Source: FLUQ01 sp031550605
GTDB taxonomy: Bacteria > Desulfobacterota > Desulfovibrionia > Desulfovibrionales > Desulfovibrionaceae
DNA length: 64,000 bases
Direction: 5' to 3'
NCBI GenBank assembly: GCA_031550605.1
Contig: JAVBOK010000022.1
Coordinates: forward strand, 1-64,000
Position numbers and translations under genes: made by a program. Each line of letters opens with the position of its first letter. Position 1 is the stretch's first letter. The notes beneath the pieces are model-generated. The model was not told the DNA's origin. It ran no database searches and saw nothing but the letters and a program-made list of their open reading frames with translations. Positions 52,015-61,116 of this stretch are shown one piece after another.

Positions 52015-52710
52015 TCAGGAAAGGACTATTTCCTGCCCGGGCTTCATTTCCAGCATCCGGCTGGCCGGGGCGTTCCGCTTCAACTCCTGGCGGAAGCACT
52101 TGGTATCCTGCGCAAGAGTGGGAAAGGACCCCCAGTGCATGGGCACCACCTTCCGCGCCCGCAGCATGCGGGCCGCCCGGGCGGCGAGACTGGCGTCCAT
52201 GGTAAAAACCCCTCCTATGGGCAACAGGGCCACGTCGATTTTATAGATCGTGCCCCAAAGCGCCATGTTGGCGAACAGGCCGGTATCTCCCGCATGGTAG
52301 ACGGTCACGCCGCTCGGCATGGTAATGATGAAGCCCGTGGGGATTTCACCGTCGGTTGAGTGCATGGCCTCCGTCATCGTAATGCGCGCGCCTTTTTCCA
52401 GAACCGTGCCGCCGATGTTGAAGTTTTTTCCGTTTAGCAGCAGGCCTTCGGGCACCCCCCGCTGCAATAATCTGTCGGCGGTGCCCGCCGCGACGCCAAG
52501 CCTGGCCTTTGTCTCTCGACAGATATCGATCGCATCGCCGACATGGTCATGGTGCAGGTGAGTGACCAAAACTATATCCGGCGGTGGAAGTGTCTTCCAG
52601 TCCACTTCTGTAGCCGGGTTGTCTGTAAAAAAAGGATCGATGAGGATTGAACAATGTTTCTGCCTCAGGAGGAAATTGGAATGCCCCCACCAAGTGAGAG
52701 TTGCTTTCAC
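52015..52710 (-). CDS. UPF0173-type metallo-beta-lactamase-fold hydrolase
   Basis: 231 aa from GTG 52710 with AAGGAA upstream. The N-terminal 'WWGHSNFLL', then LVTHLHHDHVGDA (metal-binding His/Asp cluster, residues about 49-61), YHAGDTGLF and the terminal PMHWGSFP segments give a complete metal site. The match is to the UPF0173 metal-dependent hydrolases, whose natural substrate is unknown. It stands alone, transcribed toward the L,D-transpeptidase gene. Confidence 0.88.
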   Translation of the reverse strand: MKATLTWWGHSNFLLRQKHCSILIDPFFTDNPATEVDWKTLPPPDIVLVTHLHHDHVGDAIDICRETKARLGVAAGTADRLLQRGVPEGLLLNGKNFNIGGTVLEKGARITMTEAMHSTDGEIPTGFIITMPSGVTVYHAGDTGLFANMALWGTIYKIDVALLPIGGVFTMDASLAARAARMLRARKVVPMHWGSFPTLAQDTKCFRQELKRNAPASRMLEMKPGQEIVLS

Positions 52711-53340
52711 GGCAAGCTTCCTTTTGAAAGGTCGCTGATAGATTTTCGCTTATTTGATACACTATTCACCTCTGCGCAAGAAAGATTATTATCATGGCAC
52801 GCGCACTGATAAAAATTGCATTATATATATAATCGCCGTATCGACATCGCCGATACGGCCAGGGTATCGTCCTCGCCTTCACAGGCGCCCGGCGGGACAA
52901 AGGGACCCGCATCTCCATGGACAGCCGCGGCCTCCGGATGGACACCGCGTGTCACCGTCCCAGGAATGCTTCAGCCGGATGCCGTCCACGAAAACATCGG
53001 GATATTCCGCATCCAGCGGGCGTTTGCGCCACTCTTCAACCCGCTGGAAAATTTCTGGTTCAAGTCGCTTATGGTGTTCGGGCTGACCCGGCTGCCCCAC
53101 AGCGCCCCGGTGATGTCTTCCACCCGGCGCACGGATACCCCGGCCGGATACATCTCCACCAGCAAAACCGTTTTTGGGGAGGAAATACGGGAAAAACGCG
53201 AGCAGATTGACTACGAATTGTCGCGCTGCGCTTGCCATCCGAGCAAAGCTCGCCTGTGCCAATCTCGCGGGCCTTGCCGCGTTGCGCCGCACAGGGCCGG
53301 AGCATTGTGTCCGCATGCATGATCGCAAAGGGACCGTGCC
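52711..53340. other. intergenic region with transposase relic
   Basis: 630 bases. An AT-rich part near 52720-52850 probably holds the promoter of the minus-strand hydrolase. The segment 52940-53170 is an IS256-type transposase fragment. I find no terminal inverted repeats or target duplication around it. The rest, about 53171-53340, has no recognisable content. Confidence 0.5.
52940..53170 (-). pseudogene. IS256-family transposase fragment, frameshifted
   Basis: One frame reads MLVEMYPAGVSVRRVEDITG, ALWGSRVSPNTISDLNQK; a second continues EIFQRVEEWRKRPLDAEY, VFVDGIRLKHSWDGD. Together these match the mid-region of Mutator/IS256 transposases, including the DGI aspartate. The shift occurs at about 53047-53067 where a run of As appears to have lost one base. 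Both ends of the gene are missing. Confidence 0.7.
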
Positions 53341-55419
53341 CTATTTTTTCAGTTCCTGCAGTTGGGCGTACAGTTCGGCCGTGGTCCGGGTGACCTCTTC
53401 CAGGGTCTGCCGTGCCCGGTCCATCAGTTCCGCCGTGCTCCGGGTGATGCCATCGACATCTTCCATGTTGGCGGTGATCGCCCGGTTCGTTGCGGCCTGT
53501 TCCACGCTCGCGGCGGCTATTCCGGCCACATGGTCCGCATTGGTCCGCACCGCGGCGACGATCGCCGTCAACGCGCCGCCGGCGTCGCCGGCCAGCGAGG
53601 TTGTACGGTCAACCGTTCCGGCCGTTTCATCCATCATGCGGATATTTTCCCGCGTGGCGCCCTGAATGGCCCGCACCGATTCGCCCACTTCGCGAGTGGC
53701 GCTCATGGTTTTTTCCGCCAGTTTGCGCACCTCGTCGGCCACCACGGCGAACCCCCGGCCCGCTTCTCCGGCCCGGGCGGCCTCAATGGCGGCGTTAAGC
53801 GCCAGCAGGTTTGTCTGGTCCGCAATGTCGGAGATGACATTCATGATGCGGCTGATGCCTTCGGCCCGGTCGCCCAGGTCGTTGAGGCTGCCTTTCAAGG
53901 CGGCGGCCTGGCTGTTTACGTCCTGGATGGAATTGGCCACCTCGGCCACGGCTCGCGAACCGCTTTCGGCCAGAGAGCGGGCTTCTTCCGCGCTGTTTTT
54001 GGCCTTGCCCGCGCTTTCACCCACGCTGTGCACGGTTTCATTCATCCGCGCCAGCGCCGCCACGCCTGTTTCCGTCTTGGTCCGCTGTTCGTCCGCGCCG
54101 CTGGCTGCCTGGCTGATGCGGTCACGCAACGTGGCGCTGTGGTGGTTGAGCGTTTCCACCAGGGCTTCCAACTGCCCGGCTGCGTGCTGGATGCCTTCGC
54201 TGCGCGATTTTTCCGCCTCGCGGCGGCTGTTTTCGGCGTCGCGCACGGCCTTTTCCGCCCGTTCCGTCTGGGCCTTGGCTTCTTCAGCCCCGGCCCGGCT
54301 GGAAGCGATCATGTCGCGCAAGGTGCCCACCATGCGGCGCAAGGCGTTGGCCAGAACCCCCACCTCGTCCGAACCGGTAACGGCCAACTCGCGGTTGAGG
54401 TCGCCGGCGGCAACCAGTTCGGCAAAAGCCACGGTCCGGCGGAGCGAGCGCACGATGCGGCTGCTGATGGCAAGCAGGCACAACCCCGCCACGGCAAGCT
54501 GCGCAAGGTTGATCAGCAGGGCCTGCAGCCTGATGGAGCGGATGGGCGCGAACACTTCGTCTTCACGCACCTTGACAATCATGGTCCAGTTGGTTTTGGG
54601 GCTGGTCTTGTAGATGGCCATCCAGTCATGGCCGCCCCAATGGTATTCCAGCCTGCCGTTTTTCTCTCTGACCATGCGCGGGGTCAGAGAGTTGGGCCCG
54701 GTGTCGGTCATGACCTGAGCCAGGGAAGGATGGTACAGAATCTCGCCTTTGCCCGCGGCCGTGAAGGCATGCCCTTCCTGCCCTATCTTGACCGGAGCGA
54801 TGTGCGCGTCGGAAAAAGCCGCAAAATATACGCCCGCCTGCACCACACCCACCACAAGGCCGTCGCGCCTGACCGGCACGGCAAAGGGCACGACCAGCGT
54901 TTTGACGGGGTCTTTGGCTGTCGGCGTTCCCATGCGCCTGCCCGCGGCGTCGAACACCAGGGGCAGGCCTACGGCCTCCTGCCCGGACATCGCTTTCTTC
55001 CACGCGTCGGGTGCGGCCATGCCGCTGCCCGGCCCTTTTCCCGCGCTGATCAGGGTTGTGCCGTCGGGCCCCAGCACGCTGCAATACGCATAGGCATTGT
55101 TTCTGAAAAACGGTCGATTGCCGAGCACAACAAGCAGTTCGCTCTCCAGAGCCTTTTTGCTTTCTGGCGGCAAGCCGCCCCCCAGCAGGCCCGCAACCTG
55201 CGGCAAACCGCCCGTGCCGTCCAGGTCCCGGAAAATGCTGTCCACCATGCTGTCCACGCCGGTGGTGACCGTATTCAGGCCGTTGCCGATGGTTTCCAGC
55301 ACCGAGGTTTTCAACGCATCCGCCGTGCGGCCCTGAATATACCAGACGGAAAGGGCCGTGGTCGCGATAAACAACGCAAGAGTGGGCAACACAATTTTGC
55401 CGCGCAGATTAAGCTTCAT
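53341..55419 (-). CDS. methyl-accepting chemotaxis protein
   Basis: 692 aa from ATG 55419; the nine-codon longer frame starts with TTG. A membrane helix (about 8-28) leads to a double-Cache periplasmic ligand domain (about 35-310), a second helix (about 318-340), HAMP, and a long coiled-coil signalling domain with the hairpin tip ADQTNLLALNAAIEAARAGE and FAVVADEVRKLAE. The HAMP and tip regions are intact, so it should couple to a CheA/CheW complex encoded elsewhere. Its stop lies 30 bases or so from the decayed region. Ligand unknown. Confidence 0.93.
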   Translation of the reverse strand: MKLNLRGKIVLPTLALFIATTALSVWYIQGRTADALKTSVLETIGNGLNTVTTGVDSMVDSIFRDLDGTGGLPQVAGLLGGGLPPESKKALESELLVVLGNRPFFRNNAYAYCSVLGPDGTTLISAGKGPGSGMAAPDAWKKAMSGQEAVGLPLVFDAAGRRMGTPTAKDPVKTLVVPFAVPVRRDGLVVGVVQAGVYFAAFSDAHIAPVKIGQEGHAFTAAGKGEILYHPSLAQVMTDTGPNSLTPRMVREKNGRLEYHWGGHDWMAIYKTSPKTNWTMIVKVREDEVFAPIRSIRLQALLINLAQLAVAGLCLLAISSRIVRSLRRTVAFAELVAAGDLNRELAVTGSDEVGVLANALRRMVGTLRDMIASSRAGAEEAKAQTERAEKAVRDAENSRREAEKSRSEGIQHAAGQLEALVETLNHHSATLRDRISQAASGADEQRTKTETGVAALARMNETVHSVGESAGKAKNSAEEARSLAESGSRAVAEVANSIQDVNSQAAALKGSLNDLGDRAEGISRIMNVISDIADQTNLLALNAAIEAARAGEAGRGFAVVADEVRKLAEKTMSATREVGESVRAIQGATRENIRMMDETAGTVDRTTSLAGDAGGALTAIVAAVRTNADHVAGIAAASVEQAATNRAITANMEDVDGITRSTAELMDRARQTLEEVTRTTAELYAQLQELKK

Positions 55420-55965
55420 ATCACCCCGAAATGGCTGACGGAACAACGGCGGAAATGCCGCTGCACAATATGGCGACCTCTAACGCCCTTCCCGCAAAAA
55501 GGCAATCGGATACACGGAAACGTTCCGAACAGCGTTGCGGACGGGTTCCACAACCCGCATACAGTATCGAGAGCCCATAGTGAAAACGCCGCAAGCGGCT
55601 CGCCTCCAGGAATTGAAGAAGCAGGAGGCGCATCGGCCTTCGGTTTGAATTTTCTCCGGGCCCGGAACAGAGAAAACACATCCTGCCGGAGAAGCTATCC
55701 CCGTGCCCGAAGCCGCCCGGCGGGCGCCGGGATCAAACAGCGCGCGCCCGAAACCGGATCCGCAAAAGTTGCGCGCGCCAGGTGCAGCAAATTGCTGGCC
55801 GATGCCCTGTGGTTGCGGCACTGATCCTCGACGGGGAAAGCGCGCCGCCATGCCCCTTCGTTTGGAGGCGCGTGGCGGCGGCCGGACGCGTATCCGGCGC
55901 GGCCATGACCCTTTGCATAAAATTTGCGACTGTGAGAATATTCCATGGAAGGGAGGGGCATGCCG
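55420..55965. other. intergenic region between chemoreceptor and FIST gene
   Basis: 546 bases. I see no credible gene; open frames here lack ribosome sites. It contains the dispersed repeat copy at 55785-55830. The bases before the FIST gene (TTGCAT near 55913, GAATAT near 55936) could be a weak promoter. Confidence 0.4.
55785..55830 (+). repeat. copy 2 of the dispersed ~45-bp block
   Basis: Core CAGCAAATTGCTGGCC and its continuation match 52-78 with two differences over 27 bases, then GGCAC and GATCC recur with a few differences. The reading frame in common (A-N-x-W-P-M-P, then G-T-D-P) hints that it may once have been coding. Confidence 0.5.
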
Positions 55966-57120
55966 ATGATAACGATGTATACCGCCCGCACGTCGGAAAT
56001 CGACGAAATCGACGATGCGCTCAATGAGATCAAAAGCCAGATCGATTGCAGCATGCTGAAAAAAAATTCCGGCGGCCTGATTTTCTGCCACATGGACTTT
56101 GTGGACAGCGGCGTGGTTGCGGCCCTTTGCGAGGCCCTGCCGTTCAACGTCATCGGCATGACGTCCATGGCCAGCGCGGATGCGCGGGGATACGGCCTTT
56201 TCGATCTGACCCTGACCGTGCTCACCAGCGACGAGGTCGACTTTGAGGCCGGCATGACGGCCGGCATCAATCACGACAATTACGAAAGCGAAGTCGATCA
56301 GCTGTACAAACGTCTTCGCGGCCGCGTCGCGAAGGACCCGGCGATGATTTTCACCTTCATGCCGTATATTCGCGATGTGTCCGGCTATGAGGTCGTCAGG
56401 GCCATGGACGCGTCCTGCCACGGGATCCCGCTGTGGGGTTCCATCACGAACAACATGGATTTCAATTATGAAACGGTGCAGACGATCTGCAACGGAAAGT
56501 CCCTGCCCGCCGGTGTGGCCATGATGTTCGTGAACGGGCCGGTCGAGCCCGCGTTTATCGTTTCCTCCCTTCCCGGGCGCAACATCGCCAACAACCGCGC
56601 GATCATCACCAGCAGCGACAAGGCCGTTCTGCGCGAGGTCAACGATCTGCCCATATTGCAGTATCTGGCCGACATCGGACTGGTAATCACCAAAGAGAAT
56701 ATCACGACAACGCCGCTGATGGTCTATTACGACGAGCGGGTAAAGCCTGTGGCGCTGGGCTTTTATACCTTGTTCGAGGACGGTTCGGTTCTGACCGGGG
56801 GGGAAATGCCTGTGGGCACCTCGTTCGCCGTGGGCAGCATTGACGCCGAGGGGATATTCGAATCCGCCGAGGACGGGCTGAAGCAGATACTGGCCCATGC
56901 GGGCCGGCGGGCGACCTTGCTTCTCCCGTGCGTGACGCGCTATATCATGCTTGCGCCCGATCAGGAAAGCGAGCTCCGGCTGATCGCCGGGCAGCTTGCG
57001 AAGAGCGCGAAACCTTTCATGATGGGGTATTCGGGCGGCGAAGTCTGCCCGGTGCCGGGTCCGGACGGCAAGTACCGCAACCAGTTTCACAATTATTCAT
57101 TTTGCGCGTGCATTTTGTAA
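55966..57120 (+). CDS. FIST-domain sensory protein
   Basis: 384 aa from ATG 55966, 7 bases after GGGAGGGG; ATGs at 55960 and 55945 sit too close to or before that site. The protein has a FIST N domain (about 20-215) with the LIFCHMDFVDSGVVAALCE and VIGMTSMA segments and a FIST C domain (about 225-375) with a repeated 'PVGTSFAVGSID' region and a final GYSGGEVCPV. It has no membrane segment or signal peptide. FIST proteins bind small ligands such as amino acids and pass signals to partner kinases. The partner is very probably the hybrid kinase encoded 54 bases downstream. Confidence 0.85.
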   Translation: MITMYTARTSEIDEIDDALNEIKSQIDCSMLKKNSGGLIFCHMDFVDSGVVAALCEALPFNVIGMTSMASADARGYGLFDLTLTVLTSDEVDFEAGMTAGINHDNYESEVDQLYKRLRGRVAKDPAMIFTFMPYIRDVSGYEVVRAMDASCHGIPLWGSITNNMDFNYETVQTICNGKSLPAGVAMMFVNGPVEPAFIVSSLPGRNIANNRAIITSSDKAVLREVNDLPILQYLADIGLVITKENITTTPLMVYYDERVKPVALGFYTLFEDGSVLTGGEMPVGTSFAVGSIDAEGIFESAEDGLKQILAHAGRRATLLLPCVTRYIMLAPDQESELRLIAGQLAKSAKPFMMGYSGGEVCPVPGPDGKYRNQFHNYSFCACIL

Positions 57121-57174
57121 TGACACCGCTTTGAGACGCACGAATACGGCGTACGGGAGAAGAAGGATTCGGAC

Positions 57175-58911
57175 ATGCCGTATGAAGACAGCGATGCGCT
57201 TGCCCGGCTGGCACAGCTTGAACGTGAGAATCGCAAACTCCGGCGCGAGATCATTCACCTGAAAAACGCCGTGACTCAAGAGAAGCTCGCGTCCACGACA
57301 GTTCTGAACCAGCATAAGGCCAGCACCTTCATCCAACGGGAGCGGGAGCGGTATCTGGCCCTTTTGCTCGCCAATTCCCCCAGCATCATTCTGTTCTTGA
57401 ACCACACGAACCGGGTGGAATTCTGCACGGAATACTTCGTCGCCAAGGCGGGGGTGGCCAATGCGTCCGCGGTGCTGGGACACACCGTGACAGAGGCCCT
57501 TTCCCGCTTTCTTGATGCCGCAACCCACGACCAGTTGCTGGAACGTATCCGGACCGTCATCCGCACGAACGTTCCCCTGACCTTTGAGGCCCGCTTTCAC
57601 TTCAATCAGGGGAGCGCGGCGGGGGATTTCGCGGGTTTGCTGGTTCCCATGAAAGACGAACAACAACACGGCAACGGGACCATGCTGATGTTCCACGATG
57701 TGACGGACCTCAAACGCTCGCGCGAGGAAGCGCTGGCGGCCAGCACCGCCAAAAGCACCTTCCTGTCCACCATGAGCCATGAGATCCGCACCCCGATGAA
57801 CGCGATCATTGGCATGACGTCCATCGGCAAGCGGGAAAAGGACCCGCAACGCAAAGACTACGCCTTTGAAAAGATAGAAATCGCGTCAACGCACCTGCTT
57901 GGCGTCATCAACGACATTCTGGACATATCGAAGATCGAATCGGGAAAAATGGAGCTGTCGCCCATCGTGTTCAGCTTCACCCAGATGCTGGACAGAGTGC
58001 TGAGCGTCAGCACACCCAAGATGCGGGACAAGGAACAGCGCCTTTCCGTCGTACTGGACCCGCGCATTCCCGAAACGCTGTGCGGGGACGACCAGCGCCT
58101 GGCTCAGGTGATCACCAACATTCTTTCCAACGCGACGAAATTCACCCCGGAAAACGGCTCCATCACATTCACGGCAACGGTGTTGAGCCTGCATGACAAC
58201 ACCTGCGTCATACAAATGTCCGTCAAAGACTCCGGCATCGGGATGGACAAAGAGGAGCAAAGCAAACTCTTCAACATCTTCCAGCAGGCGCAGGCGGGCA
58301 CGGCGCGGAAATACGGCGGCAGCGGCCTGGGGCTGGCGATATCGAAACGCATACTGGAGTTGATGAACGGCAGAATCTGGGTGGAGTCCGAAGAGGGAAA
58401 AGGCGCCAGTTTCTTTTTTACGGCGGCGCTGGGCATTCCGGAGGACGGCGCAACGGCGAAGGATGCCGTGCGGAACGCCGTGTCCGCGGCCGGAGGAGAG
58501 AGCGGTCCGGACGGCGATTTTGACTTTTCCGGAAAAGTCATTCTGCTTGTCGATGACGTGGACATCAACCTGGAAATTGCGGCCACCCTGCTTGCACCGA
58601 CGCGTCTCACCATAGACACGGCCAAAAACGGAAAGGAAGCGGTGGACGCGTTCATCGCGAATCCCGGGCGCTATGATCTGATCCTGATGGACGTGCAGAT
58701 GCCGGAAATCGACGGGTTGCAGGCCGCCGCCATGATCAGGTCGCTGGACATCCCCCGGGCGGCCGCGGTGCCCATCATCGCCATGACGGCGAACGTGTTC
58801 ACAGAAGACGTCCAGAAATGCCTGGATGCCGGAATGAACGGCCATTTGGGCAAGCCCATAGTTCTGCGCGAAGTTTTGGAGGCGCTGTCGCGCTGCCTGC
58901 GCGACGCGTGA
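57175..58911 (+). CDS. soluble hybrid histidine kinase, FIST partner
   Basis: 578 aa, with AGAAGGA before the ATG. A coiled coil (about 5-50) is followed by a PAS-like domain (about 60-185), HisKA with His near 201 (MSHEIRTPMNA), HATPase (SGLGLAISKRIL) and a receiver domain with Asp near 504 (LILMDVQMPE). There is no membrane helix, so it senses in the cytoplasm, through its PAS region or the FIST protein. Cotranscribed with the FIST gene. No output regulator is nearby. Confidence 0.88.
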   Translation: MPYEDSDALARLAQLERENRKLRREIIHLKNAVTQEKLASTTVLNQHKASTFIQRERERYLALLLANSPSIILFLNHTNRVEFCTEYFVAKAGVANASAVLGHTVTEALSRFLDAATHDQLLERIRTVIRTNVPLTFEARFHFNQGSAAGDFAGLLVPMKDEQQHGNGTMLMFHDVTDLKRSREEALAASTAKSTFLSTMSHEIRTPMNAIIGMTSIGKREKDPQRKDYAFEKIEIASTHLLGVINDILDISKIESGKMELSPIVFSFTQMLDRVLSVSTPKMRDKEQRLSVVLDPRIPETLCGDDQRLAQVITNILSNATKFTPENGSITFTATVLSLHDNTCVIQMSVKDSGIGMDKEEQSKLFNIFQQAQAGTARKYGGSGLGLAISKRILELMNGRIWVESEEGKGASFFFTAALGIPEDGATAKDAVRNAVSAAGGESGPDGDFDFSGKVILLVDDVDINLEIAATLLAPTRLTIDTAKNGKEAVDAFIANPGRYDLILMDVQMPEIDGLQAAAMIRSLDIPRAAAVPIIAMTANVFTEDVQKCLDAGMNGHLGKPIVLREVLEALSRCLRDA

Positions 58912-59041
58912 GCGTCATTGACGGGGACGCCTCTCTTCGGCGGTTGCGCCAATGACATTTCGGGGCAGGGAGGATTCCCTTCGGGATCTTCTCCCGCGCC
59001 AGTTCTGGAAAAGGATAAAACACGCTTTTCCCGGATGCGGA

Positions 59042-59058
59042 CAAGCCGAAGCGGCTTG
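59042..59058. terminator. hairpin at the permease gene end
   Basis: CAAGCC / GGCTTG around GAAGC, immediately before the stop codon of the minus-strand permease gene. It shares its CCGAAGCGG core with 12108-12128. It has a short stem and no T-run on the strand in question. Confidence 0.3.
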
Positions 59059-59060
59059 CC

Positions 59061-59888
59061 CTACATGCCGCGGGTGCGCGGGTCAAAATAATCGCGCAGG
59101 GCGTCGCCTATAAGGTTTACCGCGACCACAGTGATCGTAATGGCCAGCCCCGGTATTATGGCCATATGGGCGCCGGTCCACAGATATCTGCGCGCCGAGC
59201 TCAGCATGGCCCCCCAGTCCGGGGTGGGAGGCTGGGCGCCCAGGCCCAGAAAGCTCAGGGTAGCCGCAGTGAGGATGGAAGATCCTATCCTCAAGGTAGC
59301 CTGGATGATAATGGGCCCTATGGCATTGGGCAACAAGTGACGGAAGATGATCCGCAAATCGCCGGCGCCCGAGGAACGTACAGCCTCAATAAAGCTGCTC
59401 TCGCGCAGGTACATGAACTGGGCGCGCACCAGACGCGCAAAAATCGGGATGGAGCTGATGCCCACCGCCACCATGGGCGTGTAAATTCCGGGTTCCATGA
59501 TGATCACGATGGCCAGAGCCAAAAGCACGCTGGGAAAAGCCAGCAGTATATCGCAGAGCATCATGATCGCCCTGTCCAAATACCCGCCGTAATAACCGGC
59601 CAAGGCGCCCAATACCAATCCCCCTGCCAGCCCGAGAAGCACGGAGATTATGCCGGCGGAAAGCGAATAGCGCGCGCCCACAACCATGCGCGCCATCAGA
59701 TCGCGCCCGAAATCATCCGTACCGAACAAATGTTCCCATGACGGCCCCTGCAGCTTGTTGGCCACGTTCTGTTCAAAAGGAGACGCAATGAAGAGAGGAC
59801 CGATAAAAGCACCTATCAGCAATAAAGCAAGAATCGTAACTCCTACTTTAGCGCTATAGTTGCGGAAAAAATTTTTGATGGAAGACAT
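59061..59888 (-). CDS. ABC transporter permease (DppC/OppC type)
   Basis: 275 aa from ATG 59888; the frame extends to a TTG at 59909, which is less likely. An N-terminal membrane helix precedes the conserved HLFGTDDFGRDLMARM segment and a BPD_transp_1 domain with the EAA-like motif EAVRSSGAGDLRIIFRHLLP, which contacts the ATPase. About six membrane segments. It forms the channel with the DppB-type subunit. The ATPase subunits are not encoded nearby downstream. An unusual AT-rich 208-base gap separates it from its partner gene. Confidence 0.9.
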   Translation of the reverse strand: MSSIKNFFRNYSAKVGVTILALLLIGAFIGPLFIASPFEQNVANKLQGPSWEHLFGTDDFGRDLMARMVVGARYSLSAGIISVLLGLAGGLVLGALAGYYGGYLDRAIMMLCDILLAFPSVLLALAIVIIMEPGIYTPMVAVGISSIPIFARLVRAQFMYLRESSFIEAVRSSGAGDLRIIFRHLLPNAIGPIIIQATLRIGSSILTAATLSFLGLGAQPPTPDWGAMLSSARRYLWTGAHMAIIPGLAITITVVAVNLIGDALRDYFDPRTRGM

Positions 59889-60096
59889 GGCGACTCTTTT
59901 CCAGATCAATGCAACGTTCGAATGTGAAAGTCATTGCAAAATGAATAATAAAATGACTTCTAAAACATTTTTCTTTCGAAATTATACATGCGCGGACAAT
60001 GCTATGGCCTTGTGAAGTATAGCATTCCAAGGCCAGAGAAATTGGCGTAGGCGCGCAAAACTCGCCGTTACGCGACAATCTCAATGTGAATATGCG
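59889..60096 (-). other. structured AT-rich gap within the transporter operon
   Basis: 208 bases, far more AT-rich than the flanks. A perfect -10 hexamer, TATAAT on the minus strand at 59981-59986, preceded by TG, has no convincing -35. Inverted repeats: TGGCCTTG / CAAGGCCA (60005-60012 and 60028-60035) and a partly paired GCGTA...TACGC element near 60055-60080. No protein-coding frame is evident. Confidence 0.5.
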
Positions 60097-61014
60097 CTAA
60101 TAACGGATGCGCGGGTCCAAAAACGCATACAGCAGATCCGTAATCAGGTTGATAATCGCAAAGGTAAAGGCGATAATCAATATTCCGCCCTGAATAATCT
60201 GCAGATCCCGCGTGTTTAATGCGCTGACAATCATGCGGCCGATGCCTGGCCAGGAAAAAATCATTTCCGTCACGACCTGGCCGCCCAACAGCACGCCGAA
60301 TTGCAGACCGATTATCGTAAGAATGGGAATGGCCGCGTTGCTCAGCGCGTGCACCCAGATTACCCGGCTTCTCTTGACTCCCTTGCCCAGCGCGGTGCGT
60401 ATATAATCCTGGCCCAATATTTCCAGCATGCTGGTTCTTGTCAGGCGCGCGATGTTGGCGCCCACCCCCAGCCCCAACGTGAGGCCGGGCAGGAGCAGGC
60501 TGGCAAAACCGCCCCGGCCGTAAAACGGCAGCCACGGCAGCTTGACGGAAAAAACGATGATCAAAAGCAGCCCCAGCCAGAAGGAGGGCATGGACACGCC
60601 CAAAAAGGCGACTATCATCGAAAGGGTATCTCCGATGGCACCGCGATTGATCGCCGCGTAGATGCCGAGAGGCACCCCCAGCAGAACCGCTATCAGCATG
60701 CTGAACATGGCCAGTTCGAAGGTGGCGGGCCAGGCTGCCATCACAACTTCCAGCACGGGCCTGTTGTTGCGGTAGGAGTATCCGAGATCGCCCTGTACCA
60801 GGTTGGCCATATAGCTGAGATACCGACCGCCCAGCGGCGCGTCCAGATTGAGAGAGCGGCGCAGGTTTTCCACATCGTCAAGGGTGGCCTGAGGCCCGGC
60901 CAGCGCGGCGGCCGTATCCCCCGGTATGGCGTTCACCAAAAAAAAGGCGCACGTGGCAGCCCCCAGAAGCACCAAAATGGTGAAGCCGATCTTTTGGACT
61001 ATGTATCTGAGCAA
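60097..61014 (-). CDS. ABC transporter permease (DppB/OppB type)
   Basis: 305 aa if translation starts at the TTG at 61014 (LLRYIVQKIG), which aligns with the usual start of DppB and has GAGGTGG 5 bases upstream; the open frame to 61077 also begins with TTG and adds an implausible glycine/proline-rich head. Membrane helix, then a periplasmic region with GDLGYSYRNNRPV, and a BPD_transp_1 domain whose EAA-type segment is RTALGKGVKRSRVIWVHALS. Encoded between the binding protein and DppC-type genes. Confidence 0.87.
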   Translation of the reverse strand: MLRYIVQKIGFTILVLLGAATCAFFLVNAIPGDTAAALAGPQATLDDVENLRRSLNLDAPLGGRYLSYMANLVQGDLGYSYRNNRPVLEVVMAAWPATFELAMFSMLIAVLLGVPLGIYAAINRGAIGDTLSMIVAFLGVSMPSFWLGLLLIIVFSVKLPWLPFYGRGGFASLLLPGLTLGLGVGANIARLTRTSMLEILGQDYIRTALGKGVKRSRVIWVHALSNAAIPILTIIGLQFGVLLGGQVVTEMIFSWPGIGRMIVSALNTRDLQIIQGGILIIAFTFAIINLITDLLYAFLDPRIRY

Positions 61015-61116
61015 GGAACCACCTCGTGGTGAAACAGGAGCGGGACGCCGTCCCCCACCGTGCGCTGCGCGCGGCAACCGGGCGGGGGACAGGCCCCGCC
61101 CGGCCGCCGGCCTGTT

